Source: Ischnura elegans (lineage: Eukaryota > Arthropoda > Insecta > Odonata > Coenagrionidae). From it: DNA of 64,000 nucleotides. The DNA lies in contig NC_060258.1 of NCBI RefSeq assembly GCF_921293095.1, positions 6,958,607 to 7,022,606 of the forward strand, in the 5' to 3' direction. Each line of letters starts with the position of its first letter. Positions within the stretch are counted from its first letter, which is position 1. A model generated the notes under the pieces. It was given only the letters and a program-made list of their open reading frames with translations. It did not search any database and was not told the DNA's origin. A program made the position numbers and the translations under genes. Positions 47,721-59,746 of the stretch are shown here, in pieces.

Positions 47721-48010
47721 GGAACAACTGTTGCCGAAATATTCGTCTGCTAGAAAGTTGCCGCAGATTTGGAACACCACAAGCCCTTCCCATGGGCTAC
47801 AGCATTTTCAGGTTGAAGGAGCTCAGAATTTTTCATACAAACGTCACTTCCACCACATCACTCTTAACCGACCCCTAGAGAGTCTCTCTGCCTGGCGGTG
47901 ACTCTCCGACCCAACCATTCGCAATCGCAAGGGACGGTGTGACACCGTATACGGAACGAAAACTCTGCCCGGCCGTGCGCACCGCCTTCTCGTTCGTAAT
48001 AGGCCCCTAA

Positions 48011-49070
48011 GCCTTGAAATAAATAATAAGTTAAATTACCATCCTAATAATTCAAACTTCTCATATTCACCCTCAATGAGGGTGATGCCCTGTACTTCCC
48101 TGTACTGCTTTTAAAAGTTTTGGATGAAGCCGTGAGGTATTAAAATTATGCTTAACCCATTTATAACCAAATCAGATTTTTTCCATATTTCAGTCCTTCC
48201 ATGATTACCTGTTACACCTACTAAAGCACAGTTGCCAAAAGCACAAAACGGTGAATTGGATGGGTTGTGTATCAAAGCAAAATTTTCCCATTACATCATA
48301 ATTAAACCAAGCCATTTTCACTCATTTCAACAAGTTCCATGTTAATTTTGTCCATGGACACAGCAATCGACATGGGAACAGGAATCATATGCTAAGTATT
48401 CTTCACAAGTAACTTAGTGGCTTAATGGCAAAATTGTTAAGTAAAGTATGCTGGAATCCCCATATGAATGCACATGACTGCAAATATTGGTTTATATCAC
48501 TGAAGCATGATGAAAATTTTACGAGACATTTGCCGACCTGATAATATTCTCCAGAAGAACTATTAACTTAAACTAAAAAGAGTATATATGGAAAGCAAAT
48601 TAAAATGCTACATACTTCACAGGGGAGTATCCAAAAACCGAATCTCAGAATTCAGTCACATTTTACTGTTATATGTTATGTTATGAATGGAAGCTGTCCT
48701 TGAATCAGCCACCATTTGGGGTTATATAACCAAATTGTTTAAACTGAAATACAGTTAAACATTTACAGGTCAAATGTATTCATGCATAAGAGCCACTCTG
48801 CAAAATGAGCATAAGCACAGTGGTTAAGGTGCCCAATTGGTACTCAAAGGATTTAGGGTCGAGACAAACAAAAAATATCGGTGAAATTTATTGAAATATT
48901 GATGAACTCCTGTGTAACATAGACAATAGAATCAATGTATGAAAAATATTCATGGGAGGTTGGCAAAATTTGATTGAATACTGAAATTAGGTGTTTTCAT
49001 ATTCCCTTGTCAGAATTAGTTACAAGTCTTTTCTGTGAAGAGTCAATTTCAAGCACTTAAGAGCACTCAC
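48011..49070. other. Gene B intron, inverted homologue of gene A intron
   Basis: Aligns in reverse with 24,324-28,790 of gene A minus the hAT element. It contains the empty hAT site (48,468-48,475) and the empty piggyBac site (49,057-49,060). Confidence 0.8.
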
Positions 49071-49143
49071 CTACAGCCTCCGTCATAGACTCCATGGCCA
49101 TTGTCCCATTCTGAACCAGCCCTCCATTCCCCTTATCAGTTGG
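49071..49143 (-). pseudogene. Gene B exon matching gene A exon 8
   Basis: Encodes PTDKGNGGLVQNGTMAMESM-TEAV plus one base. Same length (73) and phase as 21,593-21,665. Confidence 0.75.
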
Positions 49144-50378
49144 CTGAAAGTACCTAAGCAGATTTCAGATTTACCATAAACAAGTGATATCCCTATAATA
49201 TTTTTTTAATGAAACAAGAATATTAACTTTGAGTGAATCTCTGGGACGTATACAAAAACAAATGAAGTGACAACACCAACAATTAACCTAAACAGTATCC
49301 AATAAGACACTCTGTCCTAAATACTAAAATATACAGTCCTTCATGGGGAAAACAGGAAGGCAAAAGAATAAAAAAGGCAAAGGAAAATTAATATGGGGCA
49401 ACAAGTCTTCTTCACAGCTAGTTCTTCCATTCTTGATTGGGGGATATAAAGGACTTCTTTGTGAATCTTCTAACCGTAGGGGGATGTATTGGTGGATAAC
49501 TGTTTTATTTATTGATTCTCAGTCTTGGATGAGAATGACCGCCTTGGCTGGCTGCTGTCGGGGTCGTTGTGTCTTCCTTAATCATGAACTGAGAAAATAT
49601 TTAATTTGAGGCATCGTGGGTTTTTTGATATTCCTCTTGGCATGGGAAATATACCATTCTGTTCTCCCATTTCCTCTTCTTCACCACTCTTAACTTCTCG
49701 GTATAGCCTCCAAGATTCTCTTCTCTCTCCACCTCTCCTTCACATGACAAGCAACACACATTCAGCTGACCGGCATAGCCTTTGGCAATAAAATAAAGCC
49801 AGGGTTCATGTGTCACCATGAGCTGAAATTTGTCCAGATGTTATAACCCACCGAGGCTCAGTTTTCTGGGGCAGGTGGGGGAAGCCCGGAAAGAAGCAAG
49901 TTTTCTAAGAATCCCCACTATGGGGAGGGGGGTTTGTCAAAGAATGTTCTCATTTTGTAGAGGGAGGGGGGTATTAATTATGTCACCCTGCTCATAGGCG
50001 CTGTTTGAATAGAGGGGTGGGGAAAAATGGTGATATTTCACCGGTCACATACACTACATGGAAAAACCAGGATATCAGAAAATTGGGAAATCATGGGGGG
50101 AGGGTGAAACACTTAACAATCGAGCCCATTCATGCTTCACTATGCACACAAACACACTCATACATGATATTGCATCAGCTGCCTCTCTGTCATGAACACT
50201 GATATTGGGTTACCCATAAACCAAGCCATGTGGCATCGGTTACAGAACATTGTGCCCAATTTTGAAAATAGTGATCAAGGTTTCAAAATAGCCCATGTTT
50301 GCAGAACTTGAATTTCAGGATTACCCCCAGATATCACTTTCATCCATTAATTTAAATGAATGTGAATTTCATGCATAT
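49144..50378. other. Gene B intron
   Basis: Partly aligns in reverse with 17,400-18,300 of gene A. No gene seen. It lacks the pogo and Penelope fragments present in A. Confidence 0.5.
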
Positions 50379-50504
50379 CTTAGTGGTATCAGTCCCCTTG
50401 GGAGAGAGTTCTTTCTTGGCCAAAACCATCATAGAGTCTATCACAATGGCCCCTGGGGCTTTAGCATCCACCTCTTCACCTTGGTAAGATGTTGAGGCCT
50501 GTGC
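50379..50504 (-). pseudogene. Gene B exon matching gene A exon 7, donor lost
   Basis: Open for 42 codons (AQASTSYQGEEVDAK...TDTTK). The base after the exon is A, giving ATATGC where gene A has GTATGC. Confidence 0.72.
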
Positions 50505-53442
50505 CTGCATATGAGTCCACAATCAGCATCATTAAAGACAGGGATATGGAAACATAGAAATAGCTTTGTGAGTTCGCCAAAAAAATTATTCCTATTACCC
50601 AATAGCATTGATATATATGTACACACCACCCCAAAAAATTCACCTGTGTAATTTGTTAACAGCTTGTGCGTCACAATTATATGCACTTAATTGTACAATA
50701 ATCTATCAGAGTTCTTTAAAAAAGCTTTAATTTGATCAAAAAAGGTAGAATAAGTATCAAGTAAGAAATCACTACTAATGTGTGAAGGAATATTTGTCCA
50801 ATGCTTGAATGTGTGACTGAGACTTGAGTCTAACTTGAATTCCTTCAAAATACTGTTTCCACTGTTTATTTTGACTTGTATTCGTGCAAAAAGTGGTTGT
50901 ATTCTATAAATTACATTTGCTAGATGAAGGAGGCGAGTGATGATGATTTACATAATGGTAAGTCAACGTTGTTCCATTTGCAGCATGCAGCAACGATGAT
51001 TGATTTATTGAATGTCACTGTTCAGTGGTGAGATATAACAAGTTTTTCATTTCCCCTCATGCTTCAGTTGTGTACTCTACTAAATATATACCTACAACAA
51101 GATCCATCAAAATCACCTCACGATGGTAAACGACAAATCCTGCATCCCCATCATAATTTCCCCTTTACAGTTCACACAATATCCAAATCTGATATAGTAA
51201 GAATACACCTTACATAAATTCTTTTTTGGGAACAAGTTTTCTTTGGCAGGAACGGCAAGAAACTGCATCATCAACTAATTTTGTGGAAAGGCAACCGACC
51301 ACAACCAACGTAACCCAATTTCATTTCAAATTTATCATTCGTCATAATTTTTTTTTTTCATTTTGAACGATTTTACCAAGGAATGACTAAAATCATTTGG
51401 TGTATTCAGCCACACTATGATCCGTGATCAGTTAATCATCACATCACGATCATTGAGTGTGAGAGTACCAAATGCAACAATAGGTAACATGAATTTCATT
51501 TGTTTTCCATCCTAATGGAGTATGTCTCTTTATGGAAGTGAGGCTTGGACGTTGACAGCAGCAGAGATGTTGGGAGGAAGAAGAATTTCAAATGTAGTGT
51601 TACCAAAGAATGATGAAGATAAAGGGGATCGACCGCGAACGTAACAAGGAAGTGCTAAGAAGAGTAGGAGAAAAGATAAGTCTCATAAAAACCCTTAGCA
51701 GAAGATGGAATTGCCCAGTTGGCCACATTATGAGACATGACGGTGTTATGAAAACAATCGTAAAAGGACTGGTGAAAGGAAAGAAGGGCGAGAAAAGGCC
51801 TTGAATGAGTTTCATACAACAGGTCTTTAAGGATGTAAAAGAGAAGAAATATGTTGGCTAAAAAATATCTCGCTGATAGGAAAGCGGCATCAAAACAATT
51901 GTATGATTGTTTACTAGTGACGAAGATCCTTCCTTCTGCTTTGTGGCCACTAGAAGTGAGCACAGTACATATATCTATCCTCACAAAAGCACGACGTCAG
52001 AGCCCTCACTTGCTCAGTGAGCAAAGATTAGTGATCAGAGTAGCTGTATGCCCCCACTCTGTTCAGTGCAGTGAATCACTCATTTTGAAAGATTTTTTTT
52101 TCAAAAACGACACCCAGGGTTCCCACTTTAACTTATTAATAAAATTCACAGATTTTTCCAGATATTCATGGTCCTATTATTGTCAAATTCATGGTCAGTT
52201 CATATGCCATTTTAGGATGAATCATTGATGAAATACCAATCACAGGCCTCACAGCAATTAAAAATGTAACGAATGACAGATTCAGTAAATGCAAACGCAG
52301 CAATAAAAGTTCTACCTCTTGTGACTTCACCTATGATTAGAAAAATGCAGTGCTGGCTTTGGGTTGTGAGTGGGAAAATGGAGGGAGAAGGGTAGCAGGG
52401 AAGTTGTGTCTGAAATTTCACCAGGGTTAATGAACAACTTGGCTCCTTGTCATCCAGATTCGGTGCAGTCTTACAGCCAATGTGTTTTCATGGCATACAG
52501 ACCAATACATGCACTTCGTATACATATGTGCAGATAAATATGTGACTGACCTTGAAATATGATATTGATTTTTTTGATCCATCAATCATAGTTTTACAAT
52601 TAAGTTTGAGAGATTTTTCAGGTTTAATGACAAAATTCATGGCATATTCACGGTTTTAAGGATTTAACGGCTATGCGGGAGCCCTGGACAAACATCCATT
52701 TTAGTCAAAAATAAAAACTGTTAGGAATTCAATTCCCTTGATCTCCCTTGCAAAAGTGATCGGAACCTCTTTGGAAATGTATGAGTTAACTTCAAAACAT
52801 GCATAGCAATACAGCCCAAAAGTTTTTTTGTTAATTTACATGACAAGTGCCCACAAAAGTGCTAATGAAGAGTTATGACACACATCAAGTTTACTTATTC
52901 AAAATTTGGAAAGTTAACATAAAGCTTTTGTTTTTTCTGGTAAAGCCTGAATCATAGAATTATTTGTTTCGTCCCTCTCCAATCACTCGAGTGATCCCTT
53001 TTCCGGATCGGATAAGTATTCGCTTGAAATATCATTTTTCTGAATCACATGGTCCCTCCCACTGTCCCTTCTCCCATCATTTCCAATATCACAGCTCTAT
53101 GATGTTTCCATGATTGTCAAACGCTGTGCTGAAATCTTTCCATACAAGTAAGCATTCCGATTGGCTGATATGAGGTTTCAGCAACAGAAAAAGTGACCAG
53201 ACGAGTGATGGAAAAAGTGATGGGAATCCTCAGCATTATCGTGATCGTAAAAAACAATTGTGCTGGATGCTCAAGTTAGAGTCATCTCTCAGTTAAAAAA
53301 GCAAGAGTGATCGCTGAAGCGATTATTTGGAAATGACAAATAAGATCGTGTGAGTGAGTCTTCTGTGATATTGGAATATTCTATGGAGGACTGAAGTTAT
53401 GTAGTAGCATAACTGAACCAAACAAAGCAAAAATACACTCAC
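50505..53442. other. Gene B intron with LINE fragment
   Basis: Aligns in reverse with parts of 10,750-14,360 and 16,845-17,275 of gene A and skips 14,360-16,840. The LINE tail is at 51,590-51,960. Confidence 0.55.
51590..51960 (+). mobile_element. LINE tail fragment (same insertion as 13,190-13,560)
   Basis: Encodes EVLRRVGEKISLIKTLSRRW and then VGHIMRHDGVMKTIV, GKKGEKRP, the LINE RT C-terminus. Upstream 51,520-51,600 adds a YGSEAWTLTAAEM-like part in a shifted frame. Confidence 0.75.
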
Positions 53443-53562
53443 CCAGTCATCTGTTGCCAATGGGTCTTAGGCATCAGTCGAAATTAAGGCTGGATCTGTT
53501 GTCTTCATCAGAGAATAATTACCTTTACTGAGAGGGTCTTCGTTCTCCTCTTTAAGATTAAA
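53443..53562 (-). pseudogene. Gene B exon matching gene A exon 4, with stop codon
   Basis: Starts FNLKEENEDPLSKGN and ends DPLATDDW. Codon 32 is TAA (53,467-53,469), where gene A has TCT. Confidence 0.78.
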
Positions 53563-54528
53563 CTAGAAGACAATGCTGAGTGTCAATCAAAAAAGGCAAA
53601 ATAATAATACATGACAATAAAAATGCTAATGTTTATAACTTATAACAATAAAACCTTCTCTTTTACTTGAAATCCAAAAGCATTTTTGCAAAAGACTTTA
53701 GTGACCAACTACAATAAAATGACTAGTTTATTCTGCACACATTGGTGTGGAATGCTTCTGCATTTGCCTGGCACAGTAGAAGCGGTAAAAGTCTTCACCT
53801 TCCAACCCAAAGGATGCAGGTTTTCATCCCAAATGGGTGGCTTTCCCCCATCCAGGTCTTGCATAAGGATCCAGATATGCCTCTCCTTCAACTTCATCAT
53901 AGGAGAGGACTTAAAAAGTCCTGAATTTTATCGATGAATACAGATGAAATCATTCTCACCATTTGTTTAAGTTTATCTTAAAATAAGGGCCATATGCTCA
54001 GTCGACACTATAGGGTCAACCGACCCTTGATAGGTCATCAGCCCCAACATAAATGGATCACGCCCTAAATGTGCAATAATAAGCCCTACATATGGTAAAT
54101 TTTGAAATAAATGGCCCCAACATGATCTAAGGTACCTGAACCAGACCTATACCCGGGGATGCCGATAAAAATTATTGGGGGGGGGGCAAACCTGGGATCT
54201 TTCCCCAGGAAATTTTGTGAGTAGTGAGTCTAAAGTAAGTTAAGCATTTTTGAAGAGTCATATGATCAACATTAGAATCCTGATAATTCAAATCTCGATG
54301 TCTGGACACCCCGGGGAAAATCGACAAGCCTGAAACATTAATCCTTACACCCATAACGAAATTTTGAGGGGGCTTGGGCCCCTCAAAAATTCGTTACGTG
54401 ATGGTGACTTCCCGTAGAAATGACTACAGTTACACTGGACAAAAGCAATTTCGCCATACAACATAGTAAATACCTACAAATTGAGTTCATTTAACTAGGG
54501 TTTCCCTGCGGATGAGAATATAGCTTAC
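53563..54528. other. Gene B intron
   Basis: Contains a poly-G run (54,177-54,187) and an inverted pair around 54,355 and 54,395 (AACGAAATTTTGAGGGG / CCCCTCAAAAATTCGTT) that looks like small-transposon debris. No second copy of the 168-base exon was found. Confidence 0.45.
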
Positions 54529-54696
54529 CAGCATATTAGTTCCGGATTGATGGGAGTCTGGCACAGGAATGTATATTTCAGTTGTTTGGACCAAGCCAGT
54601 GAGATGTGAGGTGCCTTGCATCACATCTTGAATGCAGTCTGTTGTCTCAGTAGAAGACCCCAACTTGTCATCAGCTGCCTCATCCCCTTGGATACT
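54529..54696 (-). pseudogene. Gene B 56-aa repeat exon
   Basis: 168 bases, open, starts SIQGDEAADDKLGSS and carries QTTEIYIPVPDSHQ. It is closer to the gene C copy than to those of gene A. Confidence 0.8.
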
Positions 54697-57087
54697 CTGT
54701 GAAGATAGTAACAGTGATAAACAACTCACCTCCTTCATTGCCAACAAATGAAGCATATTTCTAATTTTGATGAAAAGGGATTTTTAATGTGTCATCTAAG
54801 CTATTATGTAAAAATTGAGAGGTGTCAGTTAATCAATAACTTAAAAGCTAAACAGCCACTGAAACCAAAATTAAGCAGGAAGATACTTGGTATACTGACT
54901 CATATCTTGGCCATATTACAACATCCTTGGGACCATGGAGTCAGAAAATAAATGTTTTCAGCAGTGGTGTCTTATTTATGATTTTTTTATGTGGAATATG
55001 CTTTTGATGCATATATATTGTTATTGAAATCTTGCTTATACATACTCTAATATGAAATCTAGGAGAAAAGAGGTAAATCTCATATGTTGGCCACTTTCTG
55101 AGGCAAAGAAGTAGGAGTTCCTCATCCTGATCTTGGAAGAGATTTGTAGGAAAGAGCCCAAGAGTGGAATAAAATGTCCACAGGCACGAAACGTCATAGA
55201 TGGGGCAGCAGTTATATATGCTTGGGACCAATTACAATGTTCAAGAGAGTATTGCCTGAGCAGCCATTACACTGGATTTTAAGTAGCACAAAAAAGAAGA
55301 AACATAAGATCCTAAGAAATTCTGACAGGTCCACATTAATAGTCTCGTGGGTGAAACCTATTCATTCGCCAGATTTTTTAATTATCAAACCTCATCCCTG
55401 AAAAAAATAATTTTACTAAATTTTACTAAGTAAGTAAACTTTTTAAAGTAAACACAGCTAACAAGCTTTTTCAGCTCTAAATTTGGATGAAAAAGTTCTT
55501 CACCAAAGAAATCTGCATAAAGTTGAATTATTTAAGAAAAAATCTTTAAAATATATTTTATTGCATTATCAAAGAGGCAACTTCTGACCTCATACTCAAA
55601 ATACGAATAACTAAATTAATTTTTAAAATGTAAAACCATTCCATTCCCAAACTAAAAAATTACTTTAAAATGAAAATACCCAGTACATATTTTACTAAGA
55701 ACAATTTCTTCTACAACCCCAACAAAATGGAGCATATCTTATGGCTAGCCACGCCTGTGAAGACTATATCATAGCATAATCATCTCAATTAATAAGAAAA
55801 GGTAATTTAACACATAAGCCATCTTTTAAGTCAAATAAACAGTCCAGTACACATCTTAGCCAAGCATTCATAAAAACACAACCTAGGAATTCCATAACAC
55901 CAAAATTTGAAAAACAATATAGTTTTAACTACAAGATTCATTAAAAAACTATTTTTTTACCAGCATAAAGAAAAAACTGCTGCTGTGATATAGATGGGTC
56001 TACCAAATATAGCGTACTGAATTACACAAAATTGGTGCACAAATAAAAGTGAAATTATACATTTTGTAACTAAGAAACTGACAAACAAAATAAACGGATT
56101 GATACATAAAAGATAATTCACATCCGTTTTCTTATTTTTTTTTAAATTTATACTTTGATTTTTAAAACGTTTTAGTATACTTTTTTGCAACTAGATGTTT
56201 CATAAGTATCAAAATAATTTTCAACACTGGGCCACTTAAAAATTTATTTTACCTCTCATATTTAAATAAAATATGCCTTGAGAATGGAAAATAAATGTCA
56301 TAACCGTTAGCAGGTATGCTATTGCAAATAAGTTAAACCTCAAGAAATCATATGGAAATATAAACAAGAATTCAAGTAAAAAAATATTTCTCATGCGTTA
56401 TTATCCACCAATGAAGAAAATAATCTACAGAGCTATCACAACTCACGCATTGCAGGAAAAATTTGTAGGAGATATCCTTGAACATTTTAACATGCTCTGG
56501 TTACCCAAGCGAGGATTTTATAATGGAATATGTCATAGCCTAGAGGGTAGATTGCCTTTTGAGTGGATCATTTGCGACTTGAATTCCTCACTTTGTTAGC
56601 AAGATTGTTTAACAAACAAGTATTTGAACCAAGCAAAAAAAACGTCTACACTTATCACCACTGAAACACCAACTGCAAGGCAAAAACACTTCGCGGAGAT
56701 TCAGAAACACAGCCTCCGGGCAACTGGGCTAGATTCACTATTCCGTCAACCATGTACGATGGCTTTTAAAGTTCCCTCTTATTATCAATTATCCAATAGA
56801 ATGCTTTCATTTACTTTTCATCTCTGATATAAATACTTTAAAAATTAAGTTGAATTTACCACCTTCAACCTGTCATACAATATTGTATTTCTCAAGTTGT
56901 GGCATCAAGTCAATAATCAATCATAATTTTGTGTTTTATCAAATTAATGCTATAGGAAGACGATTCCGCATATAATTATCTACCTGGATTACTCACTGCT
57001 GTCGGCACAAACCAAAGACTCCAATTTTACGTTCTGGGAAACAATGCATGCACCAGTCTTCAAATAAGAAAAAAAGTAAGTACTCAC
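54697..57087. other. Gene B intron, nothing recognised
   Basis: AT-rich. ORFs at 55,174-55,401 (+) and 56,393-56,599 (+) have no recognisable family features. Confidence 0.4.
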
Positions 57088-57225
57088 CCTAAAGTAATCA
57101 CTCCCAGGAAATTTTCCCAGTTTTTCGTCCGATTCTAAACATATCTTTTTGAAAACACTGAATCCCGTGAGCTTCTTCAGACATACTGGACACAGGATGG
57201 TAGGCAGGCCATCTCCCACAGCAAC
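57088..57225 (-). pseudogene. Gene B ZAD exon 2
   Basis: 46 codons, phase 0/0, VAVGDGLPTILCPVCLKKL... with CPVC as the second zinc-binding pair of the ZAD, ending before GTGAGT. Matches gene C 59,861-59,998. Confidence 0.85.
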
Positions 57226-57339
57226 CTAATATACCAATCAACACGCTATACATTAAAAGAATCTGAAATTATACTCATAACACAGAATAAAGAAATCAAT
57301 ATGAAATAGAAAATTGATAACAGGTATCGTGCTACTTAC

Positions 57340-58548
57340 TTCCAAACCGAACAAACCATGCATGGCATCCTTGACAGTTACTCCGAAAGCCACGTTTGAA
57401 GTGAATATGTTGGGTGCTTTCCAATCGCGTATCTGCGCTGATCTGTTTTAAACTGTTTAGCTCAGAGCGTGTTCCAATCGCAGCTGTGACGTCATCTGCG
57501 CTAAACAGATGGGAACACACCCAGCACCGTCGTTCGTCTGCGCTAGCAGACAAAACTTGTGATGGCGGGAAAATATATTGGTGACGGAAAATGAATGCAT
57601 GAATTCCACCATCTCAAAGATACGTATGATGATCATTTGAGAATAATATAAACACTAATTTCATCTATATGTGTCTTACATAAGTTTAATTAAGGTCGTA
57701 ATTTGGGAAATATAATAATATCTTCGTCAAACGTAATGATTGATATAACGCATGAGCAAAGATCGATAGCAAGAGGAGGCTAGTAGATTTTCTAGAGTAA
57801 TTGTCCTTATCAAAAAAATTAGAAATGGAGAATGTAAGCTATTTAACTAAAATGTTATAATGCTTAGATTCTAAGCAGATTTATTTCATTAGCTTACATG
57901 GATAGCGGGCGTATTATATACCAAATTTCCTTTAACGTTCATGTGGCGTTAATTGCATTCCATTAACTGAAATTCAGTACCGCAAAATCACTATAGAATC
58001 GGCAGATTTATGATGCGGTGTTAGCACTTTTTACGGCTTTTCCTGCGTGATATGGATGTAAGTTGTACATGTATCTCAATCTAGAAATGCGAAATGAAGT
58101 ATAACTGGTATAACCATGTTCTTCTTCCATGGTATAACTGCCGGCACTAGCAGTTCGGGAGAGGTAATTATTATAAGTAGCGATAGTTCCATTATTTTCT
58201 TTCAATTAATACTTAATAGTGCTTTAACTAAATACAAAATGAAATATACGAACATTTATCATCCTTCTTCAATAATAATGTGGCGAAGGTCAGTTCAAAA
58301 GCTACCGGTCATTTGAACATTCAACTTTTGCCGCCGATCGGTCCACACACCAGCGCAGATGCGTTCCAATCGTCTGTTTCAGTGTGCGCTAGTGTGTTTC
58401 AATCTGTTGCGATGTGAGCTAGTCTGCGCAAGGTGATTGGAAAGCACCCGTTGTAATAATAGTCATTTTTCTTCATGCAAAGTCTGCACTGGGTACCCTC
58501 GTAACTCCTTTCAGAAGACTCCGAATAATTCCCTGGTAAAGCACTCAT
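57340..58548 (-). pseudogene. Gene B ZAD exon 1, split by a transposon
   Basis: From the ATG at 58,548 the frame reads MSALPGNYSESSERSYEG, then CRLCMKKNDYYYN up to 58,450. After the insert it resumes NIFTSNVAFGVTVKDAMHGL to the GTAAGT donor at 57,339. GTGAAAACATGAGT around the start is shared with gene C, which supports this start. The first zinc pair CRLC lies before the insertion. Confidence 0.85.
57412..58449. mobile_element. 1,038-base non-autonomous DNA transposon in a coding exon
   Basis: Inverted ends GGGTGCTTTCCAATC. Three-base duplication GTT (AAC on the coding strand) at 57,409-57,411 and 58,450-58,452. Repeats of (G/T)TTCCAATC(G/A) near both ends look like subterminal transposase sites. 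No transposase. Superfamily not assigned. Confidence 0.88.
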
Positions 58549-59584
58549 GTTTTCACAGCAATAACTCATAACAATCTTTAAATCAGTTCATTCATCAAAG
58601 ATATCATCCACAAACCACGCTTAAAAATTTCCAAATGCCTATAACATTACTATCAATTCCATGGCGTATGGCAATAGAAACACTTTGGACTACTCACGGA
58701 AAACGGAAGAAAAAAGCTGTCATTGAAATATGACCTGAGGAAGAAATCATATTGCCACAAAAGACATAAAATATTCGTGTCCATTGGCACCACAGCTTAT
58801 ACCAGAACTGGCAAGGAAAGGTTACTATAGATTTCGCACTTTAGTTGCGTATTCTACCAGCAGAGTACCACATATACAACAGGCTTACCTTCGAAAAATG
58901 ACGAAAAACCTGCAATCGCAGGATAAAATGATATATCATTGAGCTTCATTGCATGAGCCGTTGAGTGGTTCTATTTAAAACCTCTATTTTAATTATTGAA
59001 TAAAGAAGTTTTGTAATCCATTTTTTGACAAAATTGTAAATGCATAATAACCGTGCGGGAGCCACATTGGGCTTATTCCTTTCTAAGCTATTAATCATAC
59101 ATTTAGTAACAAATACTTTTTATTCCGCCATTAATAAAACAATCTTTGATGAAGTTTAAATGAGATTTTCATACGTATTATCAAATTGAAATGAATTAGT
59201 CTTCGAACGCGGATATTTGGCCTGTTCTTCAGGTACGCGCTCCGCGGATGAAATGGCAACTAGAATACCACAACTCTACACCAATCTTTGCTTGCAATGT
59301 CTTATATTGACAAGTTACGTCGTGTACCCGGATGTTATTTTGTAATCGTGTCAAAGAGCCTGCAAGTTGTTGATAATATTTTCAGCCCACGCTGTTCCGT
59401 ATTGATATATCTAGAGATGAGTTATTAATTGTTGGCTTTTTAGGTGCTTCGTTGAATAATCCAAAGTGTTTTCATTTTCGCACGATATCGAAGTGAATGT
59501 AGTTTTCGTGTTGGATTTTGAGATCTTTGTCAGGTCTGTGTGGATGATTTATTTAACTATTGAATGATACGTTGAAGTGAAAAC
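58549..59584. promoter_or_regulatory. Divergent intergenic region between genes B and C
   Basis: 1,036 bases separate the two ATGs. The last bases before each ATG are shared (GTGAAAAC). A common bidirectional promoter is likely, but no core promoter element could be assigned. Confidence 0.45.
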
Positions 59585-59746
59585 ATGAGTCGTACCACCG
59601 GTATTTTCAAGTCAGAAAGGAGTTCAAAGAGTGACCTTTGCAGACTTTGTAGGAAGAGTACTAGTGTGTATTACAACATATTTACTTCTAATATAGCATG
59701 TAAAATAACTGTGAAGGAAGCCCTGCATGATTTAGTCGGTTTACAA
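59585..59746 (+). CDS. Gene C ZAD exon 1
   Basis: 54 codons from MSRTTGIFKSERSSK to DLVGLQ before GTAAGT. It holds the first Cys pair. Eight or more residues around YYNIFTSN are identical to gene B. Confidence 0.85.

Larger units (their letters stand above)
45036..48007. mobile_element. ~3-kb element with TAA duplication and palindromes, PIF/Harbinger-like
   Basis: Ends (A/G)GGGCCTATTA(T/C)GAACG in inverted orientation. TAA at 45,033-45,035 and 48,008-48,010. CGGTGTCACACC and GGTGTGACACCG repeat near each end. A three-base TWA duplication and GGG-starting ends suggest PIF/Harbinger, but no transposase was found. It carries a ~96-base tandem repeat, two adjacent palindromes, a 21-base-arm hairpin and a LINE tail. 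Confidence 0.75.
49071..58548 (-). pseudogene. Gene B: ZAD zinc-finger paralogue, disrupted
   Basis: Exon pieces on the minus strand: 57340-58548 (interrupted), 57088-57225, 54529-54696, 53443-53562, 50379-50504 and 49071-49143. They match genes A and C in order, phase and sequence. Four defects are visible. A 1,038-base transposon sits inside exon 1. A TAA stop is at 53,467-53,469. The donor after 50,379 is AT instead of GT. No finger exon was found between 49,070 and the end of the paralogous block at ~48,040, nor in the DNA beyond. Exons equivalent to 11,833 and 15,478 were not found either. It is most likely dead, although transcripts of parts are possible. Confidence 0.85.

Noticed and set aside
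42230-49143. A ZAD-DUF4806 fusion gene
   Set aside because: Phases could allow it, but the DUF4806 first exon has its own ATG with stops just upstream, and no acceptor in the right place was convincing.
54941-55401. ORFs on both strands suggesting a transposase or retrocopy
   Set aside because: No conserved motif could be identified, so it was left as intron sequence.
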